Counted from the first letter of the stretch, positions 34,263-45,456 are shown. The stretch is DNA of 64,000 nt from Burkholderia gladioli (GCF_000959725.1 NZ_CP009323.1:2108001-2172000); one strand, 5' to 3'. Notes: generated by a model not told the origin, from the sequence alone. A program made the numbers and translations.

Positions 34263-35654
34263 TCACTCGGTGGCGTGCGCGGCATGCAGCGCCACGCCCG
34301 CCGGGGCGCCGGCGCCGGCGGTGCTGGCCCAGCCGAGCCATTGCGAGCGCAGCATCACCACCAGGCCGCAGGCGACGGTGGCCAGCGCGCCGAAGGTCGC
34401 GAAGCCGAGCTGGTAGCTGCCGGTGCTTTCCTTGGCGATGCCCATCACCACTGGCAGGTAGAAGCCGCCGATGCCGCCGGCCGCGCCGACGATTCCCGAC
34501 AGCAGCCCGGTGCGGCCGTGCCAGCGATGCGGTACCAGCTGGAAGGTCGAGCCGTTGCCCAGGCCGAAGGCGAGGTAGAGGCACACTAGCAGCGCGATGC
34601 CGCCCGCCAGCGGCGGCATCCAGGCGGCGAACGCGAAGTCGGCCGCGGCGATGATCGCCAGCAGTACGATCAGCGCGCGCACGCCGGTCACGCGGTCGGC
34701 GAGGTAGCCGCCGAACGGCCGCACGATCGCGCCGAGGAAGGCGAGCAGGGACATGAACAGGCCCGCGTCGATCTTCGGCATCTGGTAGAGGTTGGTCAGC
34801 AGCAGGCTTACGTAGGAGGACATCCCCACGAAGCCGCCGAAGGTGATGCTGTAGACCAGCATCACCACCCAGGTGTCGCGCTCGGCCAGCACCGCGCGAT
34901 AGCGGGCCGGCAGCACCGCGATGGCCAGCAGCGCGCCGAGCACCGGCAACAGCAGCACGCCGGTCTTGCCGGCGCCGAACAGGCCGGCATGGACCGCCAG
35001 CACCAGCGCCACCAGGCCCGCCAGCGAGACCAGGAAGGCCGCCATCGCGCGTCGCGTGCTGCCCGACTTCTCGCCACGGTCCTCGGCCCAGGCGAACAGC
35101 GCGAAACCGGCGATCGCCAGCAGCGGCAGGGCGGCCGCCGTCGAGAATTTCCAGCCCAGCGCCTGCGCGATGTGGGGGAACAGGAAGCCGTCCAGCACCG
35201 CGCCGATGTTGCCGGCCGCTGCCAGGCCCAGCACCAGGCCCTGCACCTTGGGCGGATAGCTACTGCCGGCCATCGGCAGCGCCACCGCGAAGCTCGCGCC
35301 GCCGATGCCGAGGAACACGCCCAGCACCAGCAGCAGCGTGTAGGAGGGCGTGCCCGGCACGAAGGGCAGCACCACCGCGGGGATCGCCGACAGCAGCACG
35401 CCCATCAGGGCGATGCGGCGCCCGTCGGTCGACTGGTAGAGGTTGCCCAGCGTCACGCGCAGGATCGCGGCGGCCAGCACCGGCACCGCGACCAGGAACC
35501 CCTGCTGCGCGGCCGACATGACGATGTCCTTGCCGATGAAGGGCGCGAGCGGCCCGTACAGCACCCACACGGTGAAGCCCGTGTCGAAATAGAGGAAGCA
35601 GGCGAGCAGCGAGCGCCAGTTGCCGCTCGAGAGCGAGGCACGGAGGGGGATCAT
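34263..35654 (-). CDS. NarK/NasA-type nitrate/nitrite transporter (MFS)
   Basis: This is a 463-residue major facilitator protein with 12 hydrophobic segments. It matches the nitrate-nitrite porter family: FLYFDTGFTVWVLYGPLAPFI in helix 1, the LGIGGASFAVALPMAGSSYPPKVQGLVLGLAAAGNIGA nitrate signature in helix 5, and FGLGNGSTFQLVP with GIVGAAGGIGGFYLP, the second signature. The start at 35654 follows GGAGC. No nitrate or nitrite reductase genes flank it, so substrate assignment rests on family alone. Confidence 0.9.
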   Translation of the reverse strand: MIPLRASLSSGNWRSLLACFLYFDTGFTVWVLYGPLAPFIGKDIVMSAAQQGFLVAVPVLAAAILRVTLGNLYQSTDGRRIALMGVLLSAIPAVVLPFVPGTPSYTLLLVLGVFLGIGGASFAVALPMAGSSYPPKVQGLVLGLAAAGNIGAVLDGFLFPHIAQALGWKFSTAAALPLLAIAGFALFAWAEDRGEKSGSTRRAMAAFLVSLAGLVALVLAVHAGLFGAGKTGVLLLPVLGALLAIAVLPARYRAVLAERDTWVVMLVYSITFGGFVGMSSYVSLLLTNLYQMPKIDAGLFMSLLAFLGAIVRPFGGYLADRVTGVRALIVLLAIIAAADFAFAAWMPPLAGGIALLVCLYLAFGLGNGSTFQLVPHRWHGRTGLLSGIVGAAGGIGGFYLPVVMGIAKESTGSYQLGFATFGALATVACGLVVMLRSQWLGWASTAGAGAPAGVALHAAHATE

Positions 35655-36089
35655 CGAGGAGCTCCGGGGAATCCATGCGTGGTGGGGCGGATCGATGCAC
35701 GCGGAGGCCGCCGCCCGTTTCCCGGCCGTCCGCGGCACGCCTTCCGCAAGCTTCATGCCATTGCCGCGCATGTTTTCGTGCCCGGCTTCGCGCCGATTTC
35801 GGGCGCTCGGCGGGATCGTGCGCCGGGCGCGGTTTCCGTCCTTGCGCGGGCGGATGCGGCGCGCGCCCGTGGCGCCCGGTGCGGCGCCAGGCGCCGCTGC
35901 CCGCGCATCGCTCGCAGGCGGTGCCTGCCCGGCGGCGGCGCGCGTGCGGCACCGCACAAGTGCATCCGGATCGGATCGGTGCGCGCCCCGGCGGCGGCAG
36001 GTGGTGGGGCCGGTCATCGGCACGGCTGGCGGGGCGCCGCCGCGGCTACAATGCGGGCTTCACAATCGCCGCGCGCAGCAAGGGTCCGC
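35655..36089. other. narK-lysR divergent region
   Basis: This 435-bp GC-rich region has no convincing ORF. A TACAAT box at 36047-36052 may be the -10 of the LysR gene. No clear operator was found. Confidence 0.5.
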
Positions 36090-37046
36090 ATGGAACTGAA
36101 ATGGCTGGAGGACTTCGTCTCGCTCGCGGAGACGCGCAGCTTCAGCCGTTCGGCCGAATTGCGGCATGTCTCGCAGCCGGCCTTCTCGCGCCGGATCCAG
36201 GCGCTCGAGGCCTGGCTCGGCACCGAGCTGATCGATCGCTCGGTCTACCCGACCCGGCTGACCCAGGCCGGCCAGGTGTTCCTCGAACAGGCGCTGACGA
36301 TGCTGTCGCAGGCGCACGAGGCGCGCACGCTGCTGCGCGGCCACGCGGCGGCGCCGGTGCCGACCATCGAGTTCGCGGTGCCGCACACGCTCTCGCTGAC
36401 CTATTTCCCGTTCTGGCTGCAGCGCATCGAGGCCAAGCTGGGCCCGGTGCATACGCGGCTGCGCGCGCTGAACGTGCACGACGCGGTGCTCTCGCTGGTG
36501 GAGGGCGGCTGCGACCTGGTGATGGGCTACCACCACCCAAGCCACCCGGTCGCGCTCGACCCGGCCCGCTACGACATGCTCACGCTCGGCATGGAGCCGA
36601 TCAGCCCGTTCTCGGCGCCGCTGCGCCCGGGCCGGCCGCGCTACGCGCTGCCCGGCGCCGCCGACGCGCCGGTGCCCTACCTGTCCTACACGCCGAACGC
36701 CTATCTCGGTCGCATGACCGAGGTGATCATCGCCAACGCGCGCGAACCGCTGTTCCTCGACCGCGTCTACGAGACCGACATGGCCGAGGGGCTCAAGGCG
36801 ATGGCGCTGGCCGGCCATGGCGTGGCCTTCCTGCCGCACAGCGCGGTGGAGGACGCGGTGGCCGGCGGCGAGCTGATCCGCCTCGACCGGCCGGCGCGCG
36901 AGGGCGGCGCGCAGCCCTTCACGCTGAACATGGAGATCCGGCTCTATCGCGACAAGCTCGCGGTGCATGGCGACGAGGCCCGGCAGGCGCTGGTGCGCGA
37001 GCTGTGGGACGCGGTGATCGAGGAACTGGCGCAGCGCGCCGGCTGA
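36090..37046 (+). CDS. LysR-family transcriptional regulator
   Basis: This 318-residue LysR regulator has an N-terminal helix-turn-helix (MELKWLEDFVSLAETRSFSRSAELRHVSQPAFSRRIQALE), then the LTQAGQVFLEQA linker. A C-terminal periplasmic-binding-like effector domain runs from about residue 92, with DLVMGYHHP and GHGVAFLPHSAVEDAVAGGELI. It lies 360 bp upstream of gdhA in the same direction, so it may control gdhA, gltIJKL or the divergent transporter. The effector is unknown. Confidence 0.92.
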   Translation: MELKWLEDFVSLAETRSFSRSAELRHVSQPAFSRRIQALEAWLGTELIDRSVYPTRLTQAGQVFLEQALTMLSQAHEARTLLRGHAAAPVPTIEFAVPHTLSLTYFPFWLQRIEAKLGPVHTRLRALNVHDAVLSLVEGGCDLVMGYHHPSHPVALDPARYDMLTLGMEPISPFSAPLRPGRPRYALPGAADAPVPYLSYTPNAYLGRMTEVIIANAREPLFLDRVYETDMAEGLKAMALAGHGVAFLPHSAVEDAVAGGELIRLDRPAREGGAQPFTLNMEIRLYRDKLAVHGDEARQALVRELWDAVIEELAQRAG

Positions 37047-37406
37047 GGGCGGAGCGGCCTGCAGCCCGGTTGCGGCCAATTCCGACCCGCGGGTGAGGTT
37101 AATTGGCGCGCTCGATCACCGGCACGCGCCTCGCGTCGCGTCCGGTGCAACCGTTGGTGAGCCTTGCCCAGCAAGGCTTCCGGCCGATTTTCGGCAGTTT
37201 CGGGTGGCGCCGCCCGGCGCGCCGGCGCCACTCGCGCGCGCCGCTGAAAAGGCATGGCGATTGCTTCCGTTCACACGCGGAACGCGCGCTTTGTCCAGCA
37301 ATAGCGCGATCATGCAAGAAACGCATAATCGAATAATCAAACGGCATTGGATTTCGAAAATGCGTTTTTCGACAATGTGCGTCATTCGCTGACCGTTGGA
37401 GAATCC
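37047..37406. other. lysR-gdhA intergenic region
   Basis: This 360-bp region has no credible ORF. Its last 130 bp are AT-rich and contain ATGC-N7-GCAT (37312-37326), a T-N11-A palindrome of LysR type. The gdhA promoter probably lies here, but no clear -10/-35 pair was identified. Confidence 0.5.
37312..37326. promoter_or_regulatory. T-N11-A palindrome upstream of gdhA
   Basis: ATGC-AAGAAAC-GCAT is a LysR-type candidate site about 80 bp upstream of the gdhA start and downstream of a LysR gene. Confidence 0.35.
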
Positions 37407-38711
37407 ATGTCTTCGCAACCGCAGTCCACGTCCCCCGTGCAATCCGTGCCGTCCTACCTGAACGCCGAGGCGCTCGGTCCCTGGGGCAACTACCTGCAGC
37501 AGGTCGATCGCGTCGCGCCGTACCTCGGCTCGCTGTCGCGCTGGCTCGAAACCCTCAAGCGCCCGAAGCGCATCCTGGTGGTCGACGTGCCGATCGAGCT
37601 CGATAACGGCACGGTCGCCCACTTCGAGGGCTACCGCGTGCAGCACAACGTCTCGCGCGGCCCGGGCAAGGGCGGCGTGCGCTACCACCAGGACGTGACG
37701 CTGTCGGAAGTGATGGCCCTGTCGGCCTGGATGTCGGTCAAGAACGCGGCCGTCAACGTGCCGTACGGCGGCGCCAAGGGCGGCATCCGCGTCGACCCGC
37801 GCAAGCTTTCGCGCGGCGAGCTCGAGCGCATGACGCGCCGCTACACCAGCGAGATCGGCATCATCATCGGGCCGAACACCGACATCCCGGCGCCCGACGT
37901 CAACACCAACGAACAGGTGATGGCGTGGATGATGGACACCTATTCGATGAACCAGGGCCTGACCGCCACCGGCGTGGTGACGGGCAAGCCGATCTCGCTC
38001 GGCGGCTCGCTCGGCCGTCGCGAGGCGACCGGCCGCGGCGTGTTCGTGGTCGGCTGCGAGGCCGCCCAGAAGAAGGGCGTCGAGATCAAGGGCGCGCGCA
38101 TCGCGGTGCAGGGCTTCGGCAACGTCGGCGGGATCGCCGGCAAGCTTTTCCAGGAAGCCGGCGCGAAGGTGGTGGCGGTGCAGGATCACACCGGCTCGAT
38201 CTACCAGCCGGCGGGCCTGGACGCGGTCAAGCTGCTCGACCACGTGGCGCGCACCGGCGGCGTGGCGGGCTTCGAGGGCGCCGAGCCGATGGCCAACGAC
38301 GAGTTCTGGACCGTCGAGACCGAGATCCTGATCCCGGCCGCGCTGGAAAATCAGATCACCGAGAAGAACGCGGGCAAGATCCGCACCAAGATCGTGGTGG
38401 AAGGCGCGAACGGCCCGACCACCACGGCCGCCGACGACATCCTCACGGCCAACGGCACGCTGGTGATCCCCGACGTGATCGCCAATGCCGGCGGCGTGAC
38501 GGTTTCGTACTTCGAGTGGGTGCAGGATTTCTCCAGCTTCTTCTGGACCGAGGACGAGATCAACCAGCGCCTCGAGCGCGTGATGCGCGAAGCCTTCGCC
38601 GGCGTGTGGTCGGTGGCGGAAGAGCACAAGGTGTCGGTGCGTACCGCGGCCTTCATCGTGGCCTGCAAGCGCATCCTGATGGCGCGCGAAATGCGCGGTC
38701 TGTACCCCTGA
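37407..38711 (+). CDS. gdhA: Glutamate dehydrogenase
   Basis: The enzyme interconverts glutamate with 2-oxoglutarate and ammonia. The 434-residue hexameric-type protein has [20 protein letters not shown] and [19 protein letters not shown] (catalytic Lys region). [23 protein letters not shown] (nucleotide fold), [12 protein letters not shown] and [12 protein letters not shown] follow. Length and motifs fit the catabolic NAD-linked small GDH. TTGGAGA precedes the ATG. The glutamate transporter genes immediately downstream support a role in glutamate use. Confidence 0.96.
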   Translation: MSSQPQSTSPVQSVPSYLNAEALGPWGNYLQQVDRVAPYLGSLSRWLETLKRPKRILVVDVPIELDNGTVAHFEGYRVQHNVSRGPGKGGVRYHQDVTLSEVMALSAWMSVKNAAVNVPYGGAKGGIRVDPRKLSRGELERMTRRYTSEIGIIIGPNTDIPAPDVNTNEQVMAWMMDTYSMNQGLTATGVVTGKPISLGGSLGRREATGRGVFVVGCEAAQKKGVEIKGARIAVQGFGNVGGIAGKLFQEAGAKVVAVQDHTGSIYQPAGLDAVKLLDHVARTGGVAGFEGAEPMANDEFWTVETEILIPAALENQITEKNAGKIRTKIVVEGANGPTTTAADDILTANGTLVIPDVIANAGGVTVSYFEWVQDFSSFFWTEDEINQRLERVMREAFAGVWSVAEEHKVSVRTAAFIVACKRILMAREMRGLYP

Positions 38712-38773
38712 TCGACGCGCGCGCGAGCGATCGACACGGCATCGCGGCCTACCGGCCGTGACGCCAGCGCCTG

Positions 38774-38803
38774 GCGGGCGCCACCGGATCCGGTGGCGCC
38801 CGC
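38774..38803 (+). terminator. Perfect 30-bp palindrome after gdhA (probable terminator hairpin)
   Basis: GCGGGCGCCACCGGA is followed immediately by its exact reverse complement, centred on GGATCC. It lies 62 bp past the gdhA stop. There is no T-tract, so termination is probable rather than certain. Confidence 0.55.
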
Positions 38804-38947
38804 TTCGCGCATCCGGATCAAGCTTCGGATGCGCGCCCACCGCGGCCGACAGAAGCCGTGGCGTAAGAAGAACAGCGGGTTAATAATAATTTCTTTCAAA
38901 AAAGTTACTTTGCTAGACTGCCAAAGCTTAGCCCTAGGAGATACCAG

Positions 38948-39841
38948 ATGAATTTCAATAAAGCGCTGCTGCTGGCCGCCGCTCTCGCCACGTTTGCCGG
39001 CGGCGCCATGGCGCAGGAAACGGGAACGCTGAAGAAGATCAAGGACACCGGCGTGATTGCGCTCGGCCATCGCGAGTCGTCGATCCCGTTTTCGTACTAC
39101 GACCAGAACCAGAAGGTGGTCGGCTACGCGCGTGACTTCCAGATGAAGGTCGTCGACGCGGTCAAGAAGAAGCTGAACCTGCCCAACCTGCAGATCAAGG
39201 ACATTCCCGTCACCTCGCAGAACCGCATCCCGCTGGTGCAGAACGGCACCGTCGACATCGAATGCGGCTCGACCACCAACAACCTCGAGCGCCAGAAGCA
39301 GGCTGCCTTCTCGACCACCTACTTCGTGATCGGCACGCGCCTGATGACGTCCAAGGATTCGGGCATCAAGGACTTCGCCGACCTGAAGGGCAAGACCGTG
39401 GTGACCACCGCCGGCACCACCTCCGAGCGTCTGCTGCGCGCGATGAACAACGACAAGCAGATGGGCATGAGCATCATCAGCGCGAAGGATCACGGCGAAT
39501 CGTTCCAGACGCTGGAGACGGGCCGCGCGGTCGCGTTCATGATGGATGACGCGCTGCTGGCCGGCGAACGCGCCAAGGCGAAGAAGCCCGACAACTGGGT
39601 GATCGTCGGCACGCCGCAATCGGAAGAAGCCTACGGCTGCATGATGCGCAAGGACGATCCGGCCTTCAAGGCGGTGGTGGATGGCGCGATCACCGAGCTC
39701 GAAAAGTCGGGCGAGGCCGCCAAGCTCTACACCACCTGGTTCGAGAAGCCGATCCCGCCGAAGGGCCTGAACCTGAACTTCCCGCTGTCGGATTCGATGA
39801 AGAAGCTGTACGCGAACCCGAACGACAAGGCGCTCGACTGA
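38948..39841 (+). CDS. gltI: Glutamate/aspartate ABC transporter, periplasmic binding protein
   Basis: This is a solute receptor in the periplasm. The 297-residue protein has a signal peptide (residues 1-22, cleavage after AMA) and the bacterial extracellular solute-binding family 3 fold: TGVIALGHRESSIPFSYYDQNQKVVGYARDF, IECGSTTNNLERQK, ADLKGKTVVTTAGTTSE and AFMMDDALLAGE. A good AGGAGA lies before the ATG. It is the first gene of gltIJKL and its AT-rich upstream region probably holds the operon promoter. Confidence 0.96.
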   Translation: MNFNKALLLAAALATFAGGAMAQETGTLKKIKDTGVIALGHRESSIPFSYYDQNQKVVGYARDFQMKVVDAVKKKLNLPNLQIKDIPVTSQNRIPLVQNGTVDIECGSTTNNLERQKQAAFSTTYFVIGTRLMTSKDSGIKDFADLKGKTVVTTAGTTSERLLRAMNNDKQMGMSIISAKDHGESFQTLETGRAVAFMMDDALLAGERAKAKKPDNWVIVGTPQSEEAYGCMMRKDDPAFKAVVDGAITELEKSGEAAKLYTTWFEKPIPPKGLNLNFPLSDSMKKLYANPNDKALD

Positions 39842-39925
39842 GTTTCGCGGGTCACCCCCCACGCTCTCACGCAACGGAAGAGGCATGTGCTTCTTCCGTT
39901 TCTTTTTGCCGGAGTCTTGTCCATC

Positions 39926-40666
39926 ATGTCTTACCACTGGAACTGGGGCATCTTCCTGAGCCCCGTTTCGACGGGCGAGCCGACCACCTATCTCGGCTGG
40001 CTGCTGTCGGGCTTCTGGGTGACGATCAAGGTCTCGCTCGCCGCCTGGGTGATCGCGCTGATCGTCGGCTCGCTGTTCGGCGTGCTGCGCACCGTGCAGG
40101 ATCGCCGCCTGTCCGCGATCGGCACGCTGTACGTGTCGATCTTTCGAAATATCCCGCTGATCGTGCAGTTCTTCGTCTGGTACCTGGTGGTGCCCGAGTT
40201 GCTGCCCGCCTCGATCGGTACCTGGATCAAACAGTTGCCGCCGGGCACGCAGTTCTTCACCGCCTCGATCGTCTGCCTGGGGCTGTTTACCGGCGCGCGC
40301 GTGTGCGAGCAGGTGCGCTCGGGCATCAATGCGCTGCCCAAGGGCCAGCGCGCGGCAGGCCTGGCGATGGGCTTCACCGAATGGCAGACCTATCGCTACG
40401 TGCTGCTGCCGGTGGCCTACCGGATCATCGTGCCGCCGCTCACCTCCGAGTTCCTGAACATCTTCAAGAATTCGGCGGTGGCCTCCACGATCGGCCTGCT
40501 CGACCTGTCCGCGCAGGCGCGGCAGCTGGTCGACTACACCGCGCAGACCTATGAGTCCTTCATCGCGGTGACGCTCGCCTACGTGATCATCAACCTGGTC
40601 GTGATGGCCTTCATGCGCTGGGTCGAGGCGAAGACGCGCCTGCCCGGCTATATCGGAGGCAAGTGA
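39926..40666 (+). CDS. gltJ: Glutamate/aspartate ABC transporter permease
   Basis: This is a membrane permease of the polar amino acid (HisMQ) family. The 246-residue protein has hydrophobic segments and the EAA-type loop around [33 protein letters not shown]. It also has [15 protein letters not shown]. The start is at ATG 39926 rather than the upstream frame extension. It shares 1 bp with gltK. Confidence 0.95.
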   Translation: MSYHWNWGIFLSPVSTGEPTTYLGWLLSGFWVTIKVSLAAWVIALIVGSLFGVLRTVQDRRLSAIGTLYVSIFRNIPLIVQFFVWYLVVPELLPASIGTWIKQLPPGTQFFTASIVCLGLFTGARVCEQVRSGINALPKGQRAAGLAMGFTEWQTYRYVLLPVAYRIIVPPLTSEFLNIFKNSAVASTIGLLDLSAQARQLVDYTAQTYESFIAVTLAYVIINLVVMAFMRWVEAKTRLPGYIGGK

Positions 40667-41339
40667 TGCACGATTTCGACTGGAGTGGAATCCCGGGGGC
40701 GCTGCCCTCGCTGTGGACCGGCGCGATCGTCACCCTGCAGATCACCTTGCTGGCGATCGTGGTCGGCATCGTCTGGGGCACCTTGCTGGCCTTGATGCGG
40801 CTCTCGGGCGTGAAGCCGCTGCAGTGGTTCTCGCGGCTCTACGTCACGGTGTTTCGCTCGATCCCGCTGGTGATGGTGCTGCTGTGGTTCTTCCTGATCG
40901 TGCCGCAGGTGCTGCAGGGCGTGCTCGGGCTGTCACCGACCATCGATATCCGGCTCGCCTCGGCGATGATCGCGTTCTCGCTGTTCGAAGCCGCGTATTA
41001 TTCCGAGATCATCCGCGCCGGTATCCAGGCGGTGCCGCGCGGCCAGGTGAATGCGGCGTTCGCGCTCGGCATGAGCTACGGGCAGGCAATGCGTCTCGTG
41101 ATCCTGCCGCAGGCCTTCCGGGCGATGGTGCCGCTGCTGCTCACGCAGGCGATCGTGCTGTTCCAGGACACTTCGCTGGTCTACGTGATCAGTCTCGCGG
41201 ACTTCTTCCGCACCGCCACCAACATCGGCGATCGCGACGGTACCAGCGTCGAGATGGTGCTGTTCGCGGGCGCCTGTTATTTCGTCGTGTGCGTGCTCGC
41301 CTCCGCGCTCGTCAAGGGTCTCCAGAAAAAGGTCACAAG

Positions 41340-41343
<4 letters not shown>
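40666..41343 (+). CDS. gltK: Glutamate/aspartate ABC transporter permease
   Basis: This is the second permease subunit. The 225-residue protein carries [19 protein letters not shown] and the EAA loop [30 protein letters not shown] 40666 overlaps the gltJ stop (TGATG) with GGAGG just upstream; a GTG at 40663 is an alternative. It overlaps gltL by 4 bp. Confidence 0.95.
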
Positions 41344-42065
<722 letters not shown>

Positions 42066-42100
42066 TCGATCGCGGCCGCGGCCGCGATCGCCGCAAGCGG

Positions 42101-42129
42101 AACGCCCGGCTTCGTGCCGGGCGTTTTTT
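42101..42129 (+). terminator. Rho-independent terminator of gltIJKL
   Basis: ACGCCCGGC and GCCGGGCGT pair around TTCGT, followed by six T. Confidence 0.93.
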
Positions 42130-42161
42130 CATTGCGGCGCCGGAATCGACGCGATCGCGTA

Positions 42162-42206
42162 GGGGGCGAAGAAGGCGGGGGCGAAGAAGGCGGGGGCGAG
42201 GATGGC
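42162..42206. repeat. Three tandem copies of a 15-bp unit
   Basis: GGGGGCGAAGAAGGC occurs twice in perfect tandem, then once with two substitutions. It lies just outside the 3' end of the glutamine amidotransferase gene and is not in a recognised coding region. Confidence 0.85.
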
Positions 42207-42243
42207 GGGAAGCGGGCAGGGCGCGGCTCGTGCCGCGCGCCGC

Positions 42244-43194
42244 TCAGAAATCGGTGGGATCGTCGCCGGCCGCGACTTCGGCGGCGGCCGCCGCGAGCGT
42301 GACATCGCCCAGCGCGGTGCTGGCGGCAACCGCCGCGGCACGCTGGCAGTTCTGCGAGGCGGAAGGGTCGAGCGAGGGATTGCGCAGCTTCTCCAGCACG
42401 ATCTCGGGCACCTTCACGCGCGTGCTGGCGGCCACGTCGCCGCACTGGAACATCACCAACTGGCCCGGCTCGAAGGCGGTCCAGACCTCGTCGTCGGTCA
42501 GCGGCTGGGTGGCGATCACGGCGACCCGGTCCTCGGGCGTGGTGTACTTGGCGAAATCGATCGAGAGATCCTCGTCGATCAGGTGCGCGGTCGAGAACGG
42601 CCAGCGGCGCACCAGGTAGTGCAGGCGCGTGGAGCAGTGCGCGAACAGCGCCTGCCCGTTGGACAGCAGGAAGTTGAACACGCCGTGCGAGGTGATGTCC
42701 TCGGTCAGCTCGGCGAGCCGCTCGAACAGCTCGGGCAGCGGCGGCTGGGCGCCCGGGAAGGTGTCGCGCAGGCCCTGCATCAGCACGCAGAAGGCGCGTT
42801 CGCTATCGGTGGTGCCCACCGGCTGGTAGACGCCGTCCTCGAGCGTGGGCGCGTAGCCGGGCAGGTCGCCGTTGTGCGCGAAGATCCAGTGCCGGCCCCA
42901 CAGCTCGCGCATGAAGGGATGGCTGTTCTCGAGCAGGATCGCGCCCTGCGTGGCCTTGCGGATGTGCGCGATGGTGTTCTTCGACTTGATCGGATAGCGC
43001 TTGACCATCTCGGCCAGCGGCGAGGTGGCCGAAGACTGATGGTCGAGGAACAGGCGGCAGGCCTTGTCCTCGAAAAACGCTATGCCCCAGCCGTCCTTGT
43101 GATGATCCGTGAGCCCGCCGCGGGCCGCGAAGCCGGTGAACGAGAAGGTCACGTCCGTGGGCTCGGCACAGTTCATTCCGAAGAGTTGGCACAT
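42244..43194 (-). CDS. Class II glutamine amidotransferase (YafJ-like)
   Basis: The 316-residue protein has the N-terminal nucleophile glutamine amidotransferase fold. It starts MCQLFGMN, with Cys2 as the catalytic nucleophile. Later landmarks are HKDGWGIAFFE, NTIAHIRKATQG, NSHPFMRELWGRHWIFAHNGDLPG and GTTDSERAFCVLMQ, all typical of the YafJ/EgtC-like group. No synthetase domain is attached, so substrate and partner are unknown. The C-terminal ~40 residues are Ala-rich. Confidence 0.9.
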   Translation of the reverse strand: MCQLFGMNCAEPTDVTFSFTGFAARGGLTDHHKDGWGIAFFEDKACRLFLDHQSSATSPLAEMVKRYPIKSKNTIAHIRKATQGAILLENSHPFMRELWGRHWIFAHNGDLPGYAPTLEDGVYQPVGTTDSERAFCVLMQGLRDTFPGAQPPLPELFERLAELTEDITSHGVFNFLLSNGQALFAHCSTRLHYLVRRWPFSTAHLIDEDLSIDFAKYTTPEDRVAVIATQPLTDDEVWTAFEPGQLVMFQCGDVAASTRVKVPEIVLEKLRNPSLDPSASQNCQRAAAVAASTALGDVTLAAAAAEVAAGDDPTDF

Positions 43195-43397
43195 AGGTGT
43201 TGCGGCAGGTCAGGCAGGGGAGGCACCGGGCGGAACCGGTACAATGACGGTTTCAAGCATATCACCGAGCCCCGGGCGGCTGAAGCGGAACCCGCGTGCG
43301 CACGGCCCCGTGTTGCGGTTTTCCGTCACTCCCGACGGTCACGGGGCACGAACGCGGCGGCCGCCGTCCCGCCGCCCGTCCATCCCTACGACGCCCC

Positions 43398-44474
43398 ATG
43401 ACCGCTCCGAACGCCGCTCCCGCCGTGTCTCCCGTTTCCTCGCTGACCCTCGCCCGCCCCGACGACTGGCACCTGCACGTGCGCGACGGCGCGATGCTCG
43501 CCGCAGTGCTGCCGCATACGGCGCGCCAGTTCGGCCGCGCGATCATCATGCCGAACCTGAAGCCGCCGGTCACCACCACCGCGCAGGCCGAGGCCTATCG
43601 CTCGCGAATCCTCGCCGCCGTGCCGGCCGGGATGCGCTTCGAGCCGCTGATGACGCTCTACCTGACCGACAACACGCCCGGCGACGAGATCCGCCGCGCC
43701 AAGGCGAGCGGCTTCGTGCACGGCGTGAAGCTCTATCCGGCCGGCGCCACCACCAATTCCGATGCCGGCGTGACCGACCTGCGCAAGTGTGCCGGCGCGC
43801 TCGAGGCAATGCAGGAAGTCGGCATGCCGCTCCTGGTGCACGGCGAGGTGACCAATGCCGAGATCGACCTGTTCGATCGCGAGAAGGTCTTCATCGACCG
43901 CGTGATGACGCCGCTGCGCCGCGATTTCCCGGCGCTCAAGGTGGTCTTCGAGCACATCACCACCAAGGACGCGGCCGACTACGTGCGCGATGCGGACGCC
44001 GCGCCCGGCACGCTGGGCGCCACCATCACGGCCCATCACCTGCTCTACAACCGCAACGCGATCTTCACCGGCGGGATCCGGCCGCATTACTACTGCCTGC
44101 CGGTGCTCAAGCGCGAGACCCATCGCGTGGCCCTGGTGGAGGCGGCCACCTCGGGCAATCCGCGGTTCTTCCTCGGCACCGACAGCGCGCCGCACGAGAA
44201 GAACGCCAAGGAAGCCGCCTGCGGCTGCGCCGGCTGCTACACGGCGCTGCATGCGCTCGAGCTGTACGCCGAGGCCTTCGACCAGGTCGGCGCGCTCGAC
44301 AAGCTGGAAGGTTTCGCGAGCTTCTTCGGCGCCGATTTCTACGGCCTGCCGCGCGCCAGCGAGACAGTCACGCTGCGTCGCGAGAGCTGGCAACTGCCGG
44401 CCACGGTCGAGGCCGGCGACACCTCGGTGGTGCCGCTGCGCGGCGGCGAGTCGATCGGCTGGCGTCTCGCGTGA
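43398..44474 (+). CDS. pyrC: Dihydroorotase
   Basis: PyrC cyclises carbamoyl aspartate to dihydroorotate in pyrimidine synthesis. The 358-residue type II enzyme has the zinc motif [13 protein letters not shown] near residues 24-36, [10 protein letters not shown], the carbamylated-Lys segment [28 protein letters not shown] and FLGTDSAPH (catalytic Asp). ATG 43398 was preferred over an upstream extension because homologues start close to the [11 protein letters not shown] segment. A TACAAT box lies at 43240-43245. Confidence 0.97.
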   Translation: MTAPNAAPAVSPVSSLTLARPDDWHLHVRDGAMLAAVLPHTARQFGRAIIMPNLKPPVTTTAQAEAYRSRILAAVPAGMRFEPLMTLYLTDNTPGDEIRRAKASGFVHGVKLYPAGATTNSDAGVTDLRKCAGALEAMQEVGMPLLVHGEVTNAEIDLFDREKVFIDRVMTPLRRDFPALKVVFEHITTKDAADYVRDADAAPGTLGATITAHHLLYNRNAIFTGGIRPHYYCLPVLKRETHRVALVEAATSGNPRFFLGTDSAPHEKNAKEAACGCAGCYTALHALELYAEAFDQVGALDKLEGFASFFGADFYGLPRASETVTLRRESWQLPATVEAGDTSVVPLRGGESIGWRLA

Positions 44475-45310
44475 ACGCGGGGGGCGGCGGCGCACGCGCG
44501 GCCGCGCCCGGCTTCGATGCGATCGACTGGGCCGCGCCGTGGCTCGCGCCCTTCGCGGCGCGCGGCCCGCGCTGGCAGGCCGCGGCGCTGGCCGGCGAGG
44601 CCGACTGGCTGGCGGCCCTGGGCGAGGATGCGGCCGTGGCCGGCATCGCGACCGGGCGCGGCCGGCTGCTGCGCTTCATCGCGCAGTCCGAGCTGCCGCC
44701 CGGCGTCGCCTACGAGACGCAGATCGCCGCCACCGGCGGCGTGCCCACCCGTCATAACCTCCACGATTTCTTCAATGCGCTGGTCTGGTTCGCCTACCCG
44801 CGCTTCAAGGCCGCCATCAACGCGCGGCAGGCCGCGGCGATCGACACGCTCGGCGTGGGCGGCGCGCGTGGTGGGCTGCGCGACGCGCTGACCCTCCTCG
44901 ACGAGAACGGCGCGCTGTTCGTGTGCGCCGATCCCGCGCTCGGCGAGGCGCTGCGGTGCTTCGGCTGGCAGGCGCTGTTCGTCGAGGCGCGCGCGGCCTG
45001 GGGCCGGGCCTGCGAATTGCGGCTGGTCGGCCATGCGCTGCTCGAGAAGCTGGTGCAGCCCTACAAGGCCTGTACCGCGCATGCCTGGATCGTCGCGGCA
45101 CCGCCCGCCTATTTCGATTGGGACGAGGGTGCGCGGCGCGGTTGGCTCGATGCCCATGTCGCTGCCGGTTTCGACGCGCGCCTGCCCTCGAGCCGCGGTT
45201 TCGCACCGCTGCCGGTGCTCGGCGTGCCGGGTTGGTGGCCGGCCAACCAGGATCCGGGCTTCTACGAGGACGCGCAGGTATTCCGGCCCGGGCGACGCCA
45301 GCCGGCCTGA
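44471..45310 (+). CDS. DUF3025-family protein
   Basis: This 279-residue protein starts at GTG 44471, overlapping the pyrC stop by 4 bp (GTGA), so it is translationally coupled. It shows the DUF3025 pattern: [52 protein letters not shown], the [22 protein letters not shown] block and [26 protein letters not shown]. The function of the family is unknown; it is conserved in Beta- and Gammaproteobacteria. Confidence 0.9.
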   Translation: MNAGGGGARAAAPGFDAIDWAAPWLAPFAARGPRWQAAALAGEADWLAALGEDAAVAGIATGRGRLLRFIAQSELPPGVAYETQIAATGGVPTRHNLHDFFNALVWFAYPRFKAAINARQAAAIDTLGVGGARGGLRDALTLLDENGALFVCADPALGEALRCFGWQALFVEARAAWGRACELRLVGHALLEKLVQPYKACTAHAWIVAAPPAYFDWDEGARRGWLDAHVAAGFDARLPSSRGFAPLPVLGVPGWWPANQDPGFYEDAQVFRPGRRQPA

Positions 45311-45447
45311 GCGCGACGTCCGGCCCGGCCGGCTGCGGCGGGATTGCCGGGCGATTCGACCCCGATCGATTACGCTGCAATCACGGCGGCTTCCCGACGC
45401 GAAACGGCCACGTCCGCCGCTCCCGGCTCGCGGCGCGACCCCGTCGA

Positions 45448-45456
45448 TGCTAAAAT
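45448..45456 (+). promoter_or_regulatory. Extended -10 promoter of rnpB
   Basis: TGCTAAAAT ends 7 bp before the predicted 5' end of RNase P RNA, an ideal position for its start site. Confidence 0.6.
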
